Part shown: positions 1 to 8,696 of the stretch, in pieces
Position numbering within the stretch: position 1 is the stretch's first letter
How the letters are laid out: the number at the start of each line of letters is the position of its first letter
Source: Streptococcus mitis
Lineage (GTDB): Bacteria; Bacillota; Bacilli; Lactobacillales; Streptococcaceae
Assembly: GCF_946190065.1 (NCBI RefSeq)
Contig: NZ_CAMHZD010000019.1
Location: 1-45,343 of the forward strand
DNA length: 45,343 nucleotides
Reading direction: 5' to 3'
Made by a program: the position numbers and the translations under genes
Notes under the pieces: generated by a model
The model's database searches: none
Seen by the model: the letters and a program-made list of their open reading frames with translations, nothing else
What the model was told of the DNA's origin: nothing

Positions 1-651
1 CCCTCTTTACCAGTTTCTTGAGTGCCTTTGGCTTCAATTTTTCCTGAATATACTGCTTGCGGTTCTTGAACTAAAGATTCGCCTTCTTTACCTGGTTCTT
101 GAGTGCCTTTAGCTTCAATTTTTCCTGAATATGCTACTTGCGGTTCTTGAACTAAAGACTCGCCTTTTTTACCAGTTTCTTGAGTGCCTTTGGCCTCAAC
201 CTTTCCTGAATATGCTACTTGTGGTTCTTGAACTAAGGATTCGCCCTCTTTACCAGTCTCTTGAGTGCCTTTGGCTTCAATTTTTCCAGTATATGCTGCT
301 TGCGGTTCTTGAACTAAGGATTCGCCCTCTTTACCAGTCTCTTGAGTGCCTTTGGACTCAATCTTTCCAGTATATGCTGCTTGCGGTTCTTGAACTAAGG
401 ATTCGCCCTCTTTACCAGTCTCCTGAGTGCCTTTGGCTTCAATTTTTCCTGAATATACTGTTTGCGGTTCTTGAACTAAGGATTCACCCTCTTTATCAGT
501 TTCTTGAGTACCTTTAGCCTCGATTTTGCCTGAATATGCTGTTTGCGGTTCTTGAACTAAAGACTCACCCTCTTTACCTGATTCTTGAGTGCCTTTAGCC
601 TCAACCTTTCCTGTATATGCTGCTTGCGGTTCTTGAACTAAAGATTCACCT
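1..651 (-). repeat. 81-bp in-frame tandem repeat array in the metalloprotease gene
   Basis: The marker GGTTCTTGA on the plus strand recurs at 61, 142, 223, 304, 385, 466, 547 and 628, an exact 81-bp step, giving eight full units and one cut by the window edge. Each unit encodes 27 residues. Units differ by scattered substitutions (QAAYTGK/QTAYSGK, QESGK/QETDK) and no length changes are seen. Confidence 0.95.
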
Positions 652-1262
652 TTTTTACTTCTTGTATTGATAGTCGATTTTGATTCTTTAAAGTAACCAA
701 CATACTCATATCCTTCAATATGAATAACTCCTTTAGCCAAGCCTTCATGTGTAGAGGATGAAATAGTTTGGTTATAAGAAAGTAACTCTTTATTTTCAAA
801 TGCAAAGGCAGTAAAAGGTACAAAATTGCTGATTCCAATAGAGCTAATTAACAGAACCCCAAGTACTTTACTGCGGTGTTTCTTTGAAACTAATAGAATC
901 GCTAGCGAGGCTGTTGCCAAGCCAAGACCTGCTAGAGCGACTTCCTTACTTCCTGTGTAAGGAAGTTGTTGACTGGTAGTCGCCTTCTTGCGATAAACTA
1001 CATAAATAATATCTTCATCTTGAAACTCTGTTGGAACCTCATGATGAATCAGAGCTTTTTCAGACTCGGTCAATTCCTGCTCCGCCAAATAACGGTAATG
1101 AACACTATGAGCACCGCCAACTTCATTGGCATGCACTTTATCTACTGAAAGGGTACTGGCACCAAAAAGGAAGGCACCAATGGCTACAGGACCTACTCCA
1201 ACAGTTAGCTTACGAATGGAATATTTGGTGATTTTTTCTAGTTGTTGTTTTGTTTTTTTCAT
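1..1262 (-). CDS. iga: IgA1 protease/Zmp-family zinc metalloprotease, N-terminal part (truncated by window edge)
   Basis: Open at the left edge, so only about 420 N-terminal residues are visible and the M26 peptidase domain is not. The protein has a YSIRK signal (residues 14-18), a signal-type hydrophobic stretch, then an LPYTG sorting motif at residues 100-104 followed by two hydrophobic segments and basic residues. An N-terminal rather than C-terminal LPxTG is the hallmark of streptococcal Zmp/IgA1 proteases, which cleave host IgA1 or other targets at the cell surface. After about residue 204 come 27-residue tandem repeats with ESLVQEPQ and GKIEAKGTQE blocks. The text before the LPYTG resembles pneumococcal Iga more than ZmpB, from memory. 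The ATG lies 2 bases after the stop of the DUF436 gene and has only a weak SD, so translational coupling is likely. The exact paralogue (iga or zmpB) is uncertain. Confidence 0.82.
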   Translation of the reverse strand, partial: MKKTKQQLEKITKYSIRKLTVGVGPVAIGAFLFGASTLSVDKVHANEVGGAHSVHYRYLAEQELTESEKALIHHEVPTEFQDEDIIYVVYRKKATTSQQLPYTGSKEVALAGLGLATASLAILLVSKKHRSKVLGVLLISSIGISNFVPFTAFAFENKELLSYNQTISSSTHEGLAKGVIHIEGYEYVGYFKESKSTINTRSKKGESLVQEPQAAYTGKVEAKGTQESGKEGESLVQEPQTAYSGKIEAKGTQETDKEGESLVQEPQTVYSGKIEAKGTQETGKEGESLVQEPQAAYTGKIESKGTQETGKEGESLVQEPQAAYTGKIEAKGTQETGKEGESLVQEPQVAYSGKVEAKGTQETGKKGESLVQEPQVAYSGKIEAKGTQEPGKEGESLVQEPQAVYSGKIEAKGTQETGKE

Positions 1263-1264
1263 TC

Positions 1265-1828
1265 TCACGACTTTCTGATAGAATCTTGTGGATAATGCGC
1301 ACGCGCACCTCCAATTAATTTTGGACGGCTAGCAAGAGCCGTTACATGGGCATGCCCAATTTCTCTCAAAAGAGGGCGAATCGGAACCTGAACATGCTTG
1401 ACATGCATGCCAATTGCAGTGTCCCCGATATCCAATCCAGCATGAGCCTTGATAAATTCAACCTCAACTGGATCTTGCATAAACTTGAAGGCTGCCAACT
1501 GACCTGAACCTCCTGCATGAAGGGTAGGAAGGACACTGACGATTTCCAGACCAAACTGCTCTGCCACCTGACGTTCAACGACGAGGGCCCGATTGACATG
1601 CTCACAACCTTGAACAGCTAGATGAATTCCTTTTTCCTCTAAGATATCTAGGATGGTCTTCACAATGATTTCCCCAATTTCTTGGCTAGATTCCTTGCCA
1701 ATCTGACCACCTATCACCTCACTAGAAGAAAGGCCCAAAACAAAGATAGATTCTTGCTTCAAATTGGCCTTTTCTAATACATCTTTTACAATCTGGCTTG
1801 TTTCTCTTTGAATGTCTTTTTCCTTCAT
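1265..1828 (-). CDS. DUF436/TIGR01440 family protein (YwlG-like)
   Basis: A 187-residue cytoplasmic protein matching, by recognition, the conserved Firmicutes family DUF436 (B. subtilis YwlG). It is Gly-rich, with [16 protein letters not shown], an invariant-looking [14 protein letters not shown] block, TLHAGGSGQ and a C-terminal [15 protein letters not shown]. The biochemical function is unknown. An ATG exists at 1849, but it sits almost at the predicted transcription start and has no SD. The ATG at 1828 has AGAGG 8 bases upstream and gives the usual family start MKEKDIQ. A strong promoter precedes it, and the metalloprotease gene starts 2 bases after its stop, so the two form one transcription unit. 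Pneumococcus has, from memory, the same neighbour beside iga. Confidence 0.88.
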   Translation of the reverse strand: MKEKDIQRETSQIVKDVLEKANLKQESIFVLGLSSSEVIGGQIGKESSQEIGEIIVKTILDILEEKGIHLAVQGCEHVNRALVVERQVAEQFGLEIVSVLPTLHAGGSGQLAAFKFMQDPVEVEFIKAHAGLDIGDTAIGMHVKHVQVPIRPLLREIGHAHVTALASRPKLIGGARAHYPQDSIRKS

Positions 1829-1854
1829 ACTTGATACCTCTTTTGTCATTATCT

Positions 1855-1883
1855 ATCATATCGTTTTTTCTACTTTTTAGCAA
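1855..1883 (-). promoter_or_regulatory. Sigma-A promoter of the DUF436-metalloprotease unit
   Basis: Reading on the minus strand: -35 TTGCTA (1878-1883), 17-bp spacer, -10 TATGAT (1855-1860). Predicted start near 1848. Confidence 0.7.
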
Positions 1884-1917
1884 GATAGACAACCTAGAAA
1901 GCTTGCCTAATTACGCA

Positions 1918-1944
1918 TAAAACTCCCAGAATGAACTGGGAGTT
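1918..1944 (-). terminator. Terminator of the two-component operon
   Basis: Stem AACTCCCAG/CTGGGAGTT with a 6-base loop, followed on the minus strand by TTTTATG. The stem overlaps the kinase stop codon. Confidence 0.75.
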
Positions 1945-3634
1945 AGCTAGTTTCTATTCTATTTATGTATATTTCAACTGTCGTACCTTTTGAGAGAGTA
2001 GAATCAATCTTCATTTGGTAATGTTCTCCAAAATAAAGTTTGAGCCGTTGGTCAACATTTTGAAGACCAACTCCCCCACGTTTGAGCTGACTTTGACTAC
2101 TATAGCTAACATTTTGGAATCCTACTCCATCATCCTCAATACGGATGACCAATCCTGAATTCTGTTTCTGGACAGAGACTCTAATATGACCCTGACCTTC
2201 TTTCTCCTTGATGCCATGGTAAAGAGCATTCTCTACAAGAGGTTGTAGGACCAGCTTTGGCAAGACTAGCTTATCAAAGGCAGGATTTTCATTAATTTCG
2301 TATTCCAGCTTATCGCCATAGCGTTGTTTCTGGATAAAGAGATACTGGCGGACATGGTTGATTTCGTCAGACAGGCAAATCAAATCTTTACCCTGATTGA
2401 GCGCCAAGCGGAAATAGGTCGCCAAGGACTTGGTCACCTGAACCACTCGCTGACTATCCTGAAATTCAGCCATCCAAATGATGGTGTCCAATGTATTATA
2501 GAGGAAATGCGGATTAATCTGGCTCGATAGGGCTTGAAGTTGGTACTGACAGGTCGTCTCTTCCTGCCTGCGAACATCTGCCATCAGCTGATCAATCTGA
2601 TCCAACATGGCATTGAACTGACGAGTCACTTCTCTCAGTTCATGGGCACCAGCTTCCTTGGCACGAAGATTCTGATTACCAGAAGCAATCTCCGACATGG
2701 TTTCTCTCAAGTCATTCAAAGGGGCAATCCAGCGTTTAAGACTGAACCACACCAAGCAGAGACAGGCAAAAAGAGATGTGACACTAGCCCCAAGCAAGGT
2801 CCACATGAGTTGACTCCGAACCTGGTCTAACTTCTCCAACGAAGACACGCCAAGGACCGTCCAATCAGTTCCTGCAATCTTTTCCTGACTGACGTAAAAT
2901 CGGTGGTCCAGCGTATAGCCCTGCCCTGTCTCAATATAGGGTTTCATGGCCTCCATTTCGCTAGACGAACTATAAACTGTGTGTTGAGGATGGTAAACAA
3001 ATTCATGGTTTTCATTGATGATAAAGGCAAAGCCTTGCTGACCCAACTGAAGTTGGTTAAGATAGGATTCCAGAGTTTCATAGGAAATATCCAAGCGAAG
3101 AACGCCCAGATCGGCTCCCTTTGCATCAAGAAGTTCCTGAGTGACAGAAATAACCCATTGACTATCTGATTTATGAGCTGGGGTCAAAACTGGCTTAGCA
3201 CCCTGATGAATGGCCTTTTGGTACCAATCCTCAGTCATCATATCTGAAGATGTTTTCATCTGCACAGTGTCATCTGTAGAAATGAGCTGACCAGACTTGG
3301 TTACCAGCACAACAGCTTTCAAGTCCTGATCTGCCTTCAAGATGGTCAAAAATAGATCTCGAATTCCCTTTACCTTGTCTTGACTGGGATTCTCAGCATA
3401 GGCTAGGACATCCGTCTGCTGGGTCAAACTGGTCGAGGTGGTTTCTAATTTTTTGATATAAGACTGGATAAAGTGGCTAGTCTGACTGATAGTCGTTTGG
3501 CTATCGCCCTCAATGCTAGCCTCAATGGCTGAAGAACTAGATCGATAGTAGAAAGTCCCAACCACAGCTAGGAGAATGAGAAAGACCAAAAAGATAGAAA
3601 TAACCATTCTGACTAGGAGAGAAGAACGCTTCAT
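1943..3634 (-). CDS. Two-component sensor histidine kinase, YesM-type (TCS09/ZmpS-like)
   Basis: A 563-residue membrane kinase. TM1 lies at about residues 10-30, an extracytoplasmic Cache-like sensor at 31-275, TM2 at about 278-299, HAMP near 300-355, then a His_kinase domain with QINPHFLYNT (phospho-acceptor His376) and a C-terminal HATPase with PLVENALYHG and the GVGFQN and GGVGLQNV glycine boxes. This is the LytS/YesM class that pairs with AraC-type regulators. It overlaps the upstream regulator gene by 4 bases (ATGA). The order ccdA-thioredoxin lipoprotein-msrAB-RR-HK, with a Zmp gene beyond, matches my memory of the pneumococcal TCS09 (RR09/HK09, also called ZmpRS) locus. The signal sensed is not evident. 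Confidence 0.9.
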   Translation of the reverse strand: MKRSSLLVRMVISIFLVFLILLAVVGTFYYRSSSSAIEASIEGDSQTTISQTSHFIQSYIKKLETTSTSLTQQTDVLAYAENPSQDKVKGIRDLFLTILKADQDLKAVVLVTKSGQLISTDDTVQMKTSSDMMTEDWYQKAIHQGAKPVLTPAHKSDSQWVISVTQELLDAKGADLGVLRLDISYETLESYLNQLQLGQQGFAFIINENHEFVYHPQHTVYSSSSEMEAMKPYIETGQGYTLDHRFYVSQEKIAGTDWTVLGVSSLEKLDQVRSQLMWTLLGASVTSLFACLCLVWFSLKRWIAPLNDLRETMSEIASGNQNLRAKEAGAHELREVTRQFNAMLDQIDQLMADVRRQEETTCQYQLQALSSQINPHFLYNTLDTIIWMAEFQDSQRVVQVTKSLATYFRLALNQGKDLICLSDEINHVRQYLFIQKQRYGDKLEYEINENPAFDKLVLPKLVLQPLVENALYHGIKEKEGQGHIRVSVQKQNSGLVIRIEDDGVGFQNVSYSSQSQLKRGGVGLQNVDQRLKLYFGEHYQMKIDSTLSKGTTVEIYINRIETS

Positions 3635-4368
3635 CGACCTTCCCCCTTCTTAAACTGACGAGGTGTCACACCTGCAATCTGCTTAAAGCGTTGGGTAAAA
3701 TAGTTCATATCTTCAAAACCAACCTTCTCTGCGATCTCATAAATCTTTAAATCTGTAGTTAAAAGTAAAAGCTTAGCTTGTTTGACACGTTCTCTCACCA
3801 GATAATCCTGAAAAGGTAGGCCCAACTCTTTCTTAATCAAAGAACTCAGATAAGTCGGGCTAAAGCCCAAGTCACTGGCCAAAGACTTTAAACTAAACTG
3901 GCTATCAGCCAGATGGGACTGGATTTTCTGGGCCATATTTCCCTCAAACTTATCGATCAGTAAATCTTGTAACTGCTCTTCCTTTTCTTCCTTATCCAAC
4001 TTTTGCTTAATTTTCCCCAACATTTCCTCAATATCCTGACGAGAAAAGGGCTTGAGTAGGTAGTCATCTACACCGAGTTTGACAGCAGACAAGGCATAAT
4101 CAAAATCATCGTAGCCAGTCAAAAAGACCAAATGAACCTGAGGGTAGGTTTCTCGGACCAGACTCGCTAACTGGATGCCATTTAGCTGAGGCATGTTGAT
4201 ATCGGTTAAAATGATATCTGGCACCTGCTTTTGAATCAATTCCCAAGCCTGCCTTCCATTTTCAGCCTGACCGATGTTTTCCATATCGTAGGCTGCTACA
4301 TTGACCAGCTTGGTCAAGCCTTGTCTTACCAGATATTCATCTTCTACGATTAAGATTTTATAGGTCAT
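3631..4368 (-). CDS. AraC-family response regulator, YesN-type (TCS09/ZmpR-like)
   Basis: A 245-residue regulator. The receiver domain spans about 1-120 with the acidic pair in VEDE, phospho-acceptor Asp56 (LTDINMP) and Lys in YLLKPF. A linker and a C-terminal AraC-type double helix-turn-helix (about 145-243, with FEDMNYFTQRFKQIAGVTPRQFK) follow. The ATG at 4368 is preferred over an upstream in-frame ATG because it has GGAG 6 bases upstream. It is coupled by a 4-base overlap to its kinase. A 70-bp gap with a possible TATACT -10 separates it from msrAB, so it may be transcribed both with and without the redox genes. By position and family it could control the nearby metalloprotease, which is inference. 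Confidence 0.9.
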   Translation of the reverse strand: MTYKILIVEDEYLVRQGLTKLVNVAAYDMENIGQAENGRQAWELIQKQVPDIILTDINMPQLNGIQLASLVRETYPQVHLVFLTGYDDFDYALSAVKLGVDDYLLKPFSRQDIEEMLGKIKQKLDKEEKEEQLQDLLIDKFEGNMAQKIQSHLADSQFSLKSLASDLGFSPTYLSSLIKKELGLPFQDYLVRERVKQAKLLLLTTDLKIYEIAEKVGFEDMNYFTQRFKQIAGVTPRQFKKGEGR

Positions 4369-4438
4369 GCTTCTCTCCTTTGTCACTTACTAGTATCAGT
4401 ATAGCAAAATTCTCCTCTAACTGCTTAGGAAAGACCTC

Positions 4439-5551
4439 TTAATCAACATAATCTAGTAAATAATCATAGCCTTTTTCTTCCATTTGATTTTTGGGAATAA
4501 AGCGAATGGAAAGACTATTGATACAGTAGCGCAAGCCCCCCTTATCCTGTGGGCCATCCGTAAAGACATGACCAAGGTGAGAATCTCCCACTCGACTTCT
4601 CACTTCCATGCGTGTCATATTGTAGGACTTATCTTCCTTGTAGGTGGCAACATCTGGACTGATGGGTTGGGTAAAACTAGGCCAACCACAACCAGACTCA
4701 AACTTGTCCTTTGATGAAAAGAGAGGTTCGCCAGTTGCCACATCCACATAGATACCAGATTCAAATTTATCCCAGTAGCGGTTTGAGAAAGCCCGTTCTG
4801 TTTGATTTTTCTGGGTGACTGCATACTCCTCAGGTGACAAGGTCTTTTTCAATTCCTCATCACTTGGTTTTGGATATTTGCTGGCATCGATGACGGGATA
4901 GGCAGCCTGATTGACATTGATATGGCAGTAGCCATTTGGATTTTTCTTGAGATAGTCTTGGTGGTAATCCTCAGCCACTACAAAATTCTTCAAGGCCTCC
5001 TTTTCAACTGCTAGAGGTTGATCGTATTTCTTTGCTACCTCATCAAAGACTTGGTTGATCACCTCTAAATCCTTGTCATCTGTGTAATAAACACCCGTAC
5101 GGTACTGGGTACCCACATCATTTCCTTGTTTATTTTTGCTGGTTGGATTGATAATGCGGAAGTAATGAAGCAGGATTTCTTTGAGAGAAATTTGATTAGC
5201 ATCATAGGTAATATGGACAGTCTCTGCATGTCCTGTTTGGTTAATCAATTCGTACTTGGTTGTTTCTCCTCTACCATTTGCATAGCCTGAAACGGCATCC
5301 GTCACCCCGGGAACGCGTGAGAAATATTCCTCAACTCCCCAGAAACAACCTCCAGCCAGATAAATTTCGTGCAAGTCTGCATCTTTACTAACTTCTGTTT
5401 TTTTCACTGTTTTTCCTCCTTGGCTAACTGCCGCTTTCTCAATTTGAGAGCTATCTGTCTGCCCTGCATTTCGCATCAATAGAAAATAGAAACCGGTTAT
5501 GGCTAGGAAAAAAATCCCTACCAGAACAAAAATTTTTACTTTATCATTCAT
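4439..5551 (-). CDS. msrAB: Membrane-anchored peptide methionine sulfoxide reductase MsrA-MsrB fusion
   Basis: A 370-residue bifunctional enzyme that reduces both S- and R-methionine sulfoxide in proteins. One N-terminal membrane segment (about residues 5-26) places it outside the membrane. MsrA (about 60-215) has [11 protein letters not shown] with catalytic Cys69. MsrB (about 230-365) has CGWPSF and RYCINS with catalytic Cys343. It lies 9 bases downstream of the thioredoxin lipoprotein gene and in an operon with ccdA, which supplies electrons across the membrane. This corresponds to the pneumococcal surface MsrAB of the Etrx1/CcdA1 system. Confidence 0.93.
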   Translation of the reverse strand: MNDKVKIFVLVGIFFLAITGFYFLLMRNAGQTDSSQIEKAAVSQGGKTVKKTEVSKDADLHEIYLAGGCFWGVEEYFSRVPGVTDAVSGYANGRGETTKYELINQTGHAETVHITYDANQISLKEILLHYFRIINPTSKNKQGNDVGTQYRTGVYYTDDKDLEVINQVFDEVAKKYDQPLAVEKEALKNFVVAEDYHQDYLKKNPNGYCHINVNQAAYPVIDASKYPKPSDEELKKTLSPEEYAVTQKNQTERAFSNRYWDKFESGIYVDVATGEPLFSSKDKFESGCGWPSFTQPISPDVATYKEDKSYNMTRMEVRSRVGDSHLGHVFTDGPQDKGGLRYCINSLSIRFIPKNQMEEKGYDYLLDYVD

Positions 5552-5560
5552 GACCTTTCT

Positions 5561-6124
5561 CTACCCCATTTCTTTCAATGTTTTTAAAATCATATCCTTA
5601 TCCATAAAACCAGGTTGCGTTTTGACTAGCTTACCTTCCTTGTCTATAAAGGCTTGAGTTGGGTAAGAACGGACACCATAACTTTCTAAAAGTTTGCCTG
5701 ATGGGTCAATTAGAACTGGGAAATTTTTATAATCCAAACCCTTGTACCAATTCTTAAAGTCTGCTTCAGCTTGTTCCCCCTTGTGTCCAGGAGAGACCAC
5801 TGTCAAAACTACATAGTCATCACCAGCATCCTTAGCGATTTCATCCGTATCTGGAAGACTGGCCAGACAGATGGAACACCAAGAAGCCCAGAATTTGAGA
5901 TAGACTTTCTTGCCCTTGTAATCAGACAAGCGGTAGGTCTTGCCATCTACTCCTGTCAATTCAAAATCAGCAACCGCCTGACCCTTGGTGGCAGTTTGCG
6001 AACTGACTTGTTCTGTTTTTGTTTGCTCCTTCATAGTAGATTCATCTGACATATTTTTAGCCGAACAAGCTGCCAAGCAACAGATTGATCCGACTCCAAG
6101 GAGACATGTTTGCCATTTTTTCAT
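5561..6124 (-). CDS. Extracellular thioredoxin-fold lipoprotein (Etrx1-like)
   Basis: A 187-residue lipoprotein. The lipobox LAAC places the lipid-bearing Cys at residue 20. A TlpA/AhpC-like thioredoxin domain follows with WCSIC (Cys83, Cys86) and a cis-Pro region SYPTQAF. It is expected to pass reducing equivalents from CcdA to MsrAB on the outer face of the membrane. The ATG at 6124 is chosen over one 21 bases upstream because it follows the ccdA stop, has AGAGGA 7 bases upstream, and directly begins a lipoprotein signal peptide. Confidence 0.9.
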   Translation of the reverse strand: MKKWQTCLLGVGSICCLAACSAKNMSDESTMKEQTKTEQVSSQTATKGQAVADFELTGVDGKTYRLSDYKGKKVYLKFWASWCSICLASLPDTDEIAKDAGDDYVVLTVVSPGHKGEQAEADFKNWYKGLDYKNFPVLIDPSGKLLESYGVRSYPTQAFIDKEGKLVKTQPGFMDKDMILKTLKEMG

Positions 6125-6137
6125 TTCTTCTTCCTCT

Positions 6138-6848
6138 CTATTCAAATAAACTTGTCAAAATAGAAGCATTTCCCAAAAGCACCAAGATTCCCATCACGAT
6201 AATGAGGAAACCACCCACTTTTTTGAGGGTTCCTAGATAAGGATGGAGTTTTCGGAAATGTTTCAAAACATAGCTGGAGGCAAGAGCTAGAACCAAAAAT
6301 GGTAGCGCTAGACCCAGCGTATAGATTAACATGAGACCAGCTCCCTGCCAAGCACCTGAACCACCTGAAGCAGCCAAGGCTAAAACAGAGCCCAGAACCG
6401 GTCCCACACATGGCGTCCAAGCAAAACTAAAGGTCAAGCCCAGTAAAAATGCCTGACTATAGCCCTTACCCTTTTGCACCTGTCTCTTTAATTGTAGCCT
6501 TCTTTCCTTGTAAAGTCCCTGAAAATGTAAGACTTCCATCTGGTGCAAGCCTAAAATAATGATAACCGCACCCGTCACATACTGAAACCAAGAGGCATAT
6601 AGCAAATTGCCTAAAAAACCAGCACCATAACCCAGTAAGATGAAGATAAAGGATATCCCTGCTATAAAGGCCAGAGTTCGCAATAAACTGACAACTGAGA
6701 TTGAAAATTTGCCACTAGAAGCCTGAGCACCATCTTTGTCATCCAACAAGACCCCTGCATAAACCGGTAACAAGGGTAAGATACAAGGAGAAAAGAAGGA
6801 AAGAATTCCAGCAAGAAAAACACTGATAAAAAAGATTATATTATCCAT
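6138..6848 (-). CDS. ccdA: CcdA/DsbD-type membrane thiol-disulfide transporter
   Basis: A 236-residue protein with about six membrane helices. It has the typical FFSPCILPLLPVY motif in helix 1 and FAWTPCVGPVLGS in helix 4, carrying the paired Cys residues that relay electrons from cytoplasmic thioredoxin to outside acceptors. It is the first gene of a redox-repair operon (ccdA, thioredoxin lipoprotein, msrAB). A GGAGG SD precedes the ATG, and a TATAAT -10 (6881-6886) lies about 35 bases upstream. Confidence 0.93.
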   Translation of the reverse strand: MDNIIFFISVFLAGILSFFSPCILPLLPVYAGVLLDDKDGAQASSGKFSISVVSLLRTLAFIAGISFIFILLGYGAGFLGNLLYASWFQYVTGAVIIILGLHQMEVLHFQGLYKERRLQLKRQVQKGKGYSQAFLLGLTFSFAWTPCVGPVLGSVLALAASGGSGAWQGAGLMLIYTLGLALPFLVLALASSYVLKHFRKLHPYLGTLKKVGGFLIIVMGILVLLGNASILTSLFE

Positions 6849-6963
6849 TGCCTTCCTCCATTCTTTGATTTGATAGGACTATTATAGCCCCAAAACTCCA
6901 GAAAAAACAGGGACAATGATAGGGAAAAATAGGAATTTAATCAGGTTATGTAAAAAATGTTGC

Positions 6964-6988
6964 AAAAAAAGCCAGACACAGTCTGACT
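6964..6988 (-). terminator. Terminator after the GNAT gene
   Basis: On the minus strand: stem GTCAGAC/GTCTGGC (one G-U pair), 3-base loop, then TTTTTTT. Confidence 0.8.
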
Positions 6989-7014
6989 TGGATGGAAACT
7001 GAAAAGAAAATTCA

Positions 7015-7563
7015 CTAGTCTTCCCTACTTACCTGATAATAAATAAGATCCGCAAGATAGCCTTTTCTCTCTACACCATTGGTAATAGTCTTTAGATAGG
7101 ACATTCCAGCCTTCTCCATGACACGACCTGAAGCTGGATTGAGACTAGCATATCGTGCTCTAACATTTTGAAAACCTGCTTGAGTAAAACAAAAGTCCAA
7201 GACAGCTTTCAAGGCCTCTGTCATAATCCCATGTCCCCAGTAAGCCTTGCCTAGCACATAGCCAATTTCACAAGAAAAATCGTTCTCATCTATTGCAACG
7301 ATGCTGATATCTCCTATCACCTGCTCCGGGTTTTCTTTGAGACAAATGGCCCATTTGTAATAGTTGGGATTAGCATAGGAAACAACCCAATTACGAATCG
7401 AGTTTCGAGTCACCTCGACATCAGAATGAGGATCCCAGGTGACATAGGTCAGATTCTCAGCGGATGAAGCCCAATTCTGAAACATGGCTTCTGCATCACT
7501 TTCCACAAATCTTCGTAAGATTAAACGATCTGTCTGTAATATTTGCGTACCGATTGCTTTCAT
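7015..7563 (-). CDS. GNAT acetyltransferase, RimJ/RimL-like
   Basis: A 182-residue acetyltransferase of the Acetyltransf_3 (RimJ/RimL) type. It has the N-terminal LQTDRLILRRFVESDAEAMF block and the acetyl-CoA loop region YVLGKAYWGHGIMTEALKAVLDFCF, then NVRARYASLNPASGRVMEKAGM. The substrate cannot be deduced. The start at 7563 is favoured by GAGG 7 bases upstream; an upstream ATG at 7608 lacks an SD and adds a basic extension that does not match the family. It appears monocistronic, between a tandem terminator array upstream and its own terminator downstream. Confidence 0.85.
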   Translation of the reverse strand: MKAIGTQILQTDRLILRRFVESDAEAMFQNWASSAENLTYVTWDPHSDVEVTRNSIRNWVVSYANPNYYKWAICLKENPEQVIGDISIVAIDENDFSCEIGYVLGKAYWGHGIMTEALKAVLDFCFTQAGFQNVRARYASLNPASGRVMEKAGMSYLKTITNGVERKGYLADLIYYQVSRED

Positions 7564-7642
7564 GACGCTACCTCGCTTTCTGATAGATGATTCTCTGCCC
7601 AACCTCAATTTAAATTTACTTTGCTTTTTAATTTCAAGGTAA

Positions 7643-7872
7643 TAAGCTAAAAAGGTCTCTCGGACCTTCTTCGCTTATCTGTTTCCATGCTCGGGATAAA
7701 AAGGTCCACTGGAGGTTATTCTTGCTTCCCAGTTTCTAGGCAAGAAGCTAAAAAGGTCCCCCGGACCTTCTTCGCTTTCTTATTTCTAGGCTCAGGGTAA
7801 AAACCTCCACTGGAGGTTTTTCTTGCTTTTTAATTTCAGGGCAAGAAGCTAAAAAGGTCCACTGGACCTTTT
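7643..7872 (-). terminator. Tandem array of five hairpin terminators after nadE (101-bp double unit)
   Basis: Five short hairpins start at about 7649, 7699, 7750, 7799 and 7851. The three outer ones have GGTCC/GGACC-type stems (e.g. AAAAAGGTCC ACT GGACCTTTTT), the fourth has CCTCC/GGAGG, and the second is a mismatched hybrid. The word AAGCTAAAAAGGTC recurs with an exact 101-bp period. The hairpin nearest nadE begins at its stop codon and ends in a U-run, a classical intrinsic terminator that would work on both strands. The rest look like duplicated copies. Confidence 0.85.
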
Positions 7873-8696
7873 TACTCCCAAAAGTCATCAAATACGGTGA
7901 TTGGTAGGTGGCGTTTGTGTTGGCCTTTGTGCCACCAATTTTCAATAGTCGCTTGAGCTTCTGGGCTGATTGTTTTTCCTTCTAAGTAGTCGTCAATCTC
8001 TTCATAAGTAACCCCGAGGGCTACTTCGTCAGCTAGGCCTGGTTTGTCTTCTTCTAAGTCTGCTGTTGGGATTTTTTCATAAAGTGCTGAGTCTGCACCA
8101 AGTTCCTTTAAGAGTTGTTTTCCTTGGCGTTTATTGAGGCGATAAAGAGGGAGAATATCTGCACCCCCGTCACCAAACTTGGTAAAGAAACCTGTGATAT
8201 TTTCCGCGGCGTGGTCTGTTCCAATGACCGCTCCACTATGGGCACCAGCAAGGGCATACTGAGCAATCATACGGCAACGAGCCTTGATATTGCCCTTGTT
8301 AAAATCTGAAACATGACTACCTGTCGCTTCAACTGCAGCTGTCATAGCATCTGCAGACTCCTTGATATTAACTACCAAGCTGACATCTGGCTGGATGAAG
8401 GCTAGAGCTTTTTGAGCATCTGCTTCATCAGCTTGCACTCCATATGGCAGGCGGACAGCGATAAATTTGTAGCTGTCATCGCCCGTTTCAGCTCGCAGTT
8501 CTTCCATAGTCAATTGAGCTAAACGTCCTGCTAAGGTTGAGTCTTGTCCTCCAGAAATCCCTAGTACAAAGGTTTTAAGGAAGGGATGTTTTTTCAGATA
8601 TCTTTTTAAGAAATCAATAGAACGACGGATTTCTTCCTGAGCATCAATCACCAGTTTGACACCCAATTCTTGGATAATCGTTTCTTGCAAACTCAT
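7872..8696 (-). CDS. nadE: Ammonia-dependent NAD+ synthetase
   Basis: A 274-residue cytoplasmic enzyme converting deamido-NAD+, ATP and ammonia to NAD+. The ATP-pyrophosphatase loop SGGQDS is at residues 48-53, with [20 protein letters not shown] and a C-terminal [14 protein letters not shown] typical of the bacterial single-domain type. There is no glutaminase domain. Its start overlaps the pncB stop by 4 bases, so both salvage steps are co-translated. Confidence 0.97.
   Translation of the reverse strand: MSLQETIIQELGVKLVIDAQEEIRRSIDFLKRYLKKHPFLKTFVLGISGGQDSTLAGRLAQLTMEELRAETGDDSYKFIAVRLPYGVQADEADAQKALAFIQPDVSLVVNIKESADAMTAAVEATGSHVSDFNKGNIKARCRMIAQYALAGAHSGAVIGTDHAAENITGFFTKFGDGGADILPLYRLNKRQGKQLLKELGADSALYEKIPTADLEEDKPGLADEVALGVTYEEIDDYLEGKTISPEAQATIENWWHKGQHKRHLPITVFDDFWE

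Noticed and set aside
131-517. Open frame on the plus strand with repeated leucine-rich text
   Set aside because: It is the antisense reading of the 81-bp repeats in the metalloprotease gene, and the repetition is inherited from that gene.
7643-7872. CRISPR array
   Set aside because: The regular period comes from imperfect hairpins with similar spacers, not identical repeats with unique spacers, and no cas genes are present.
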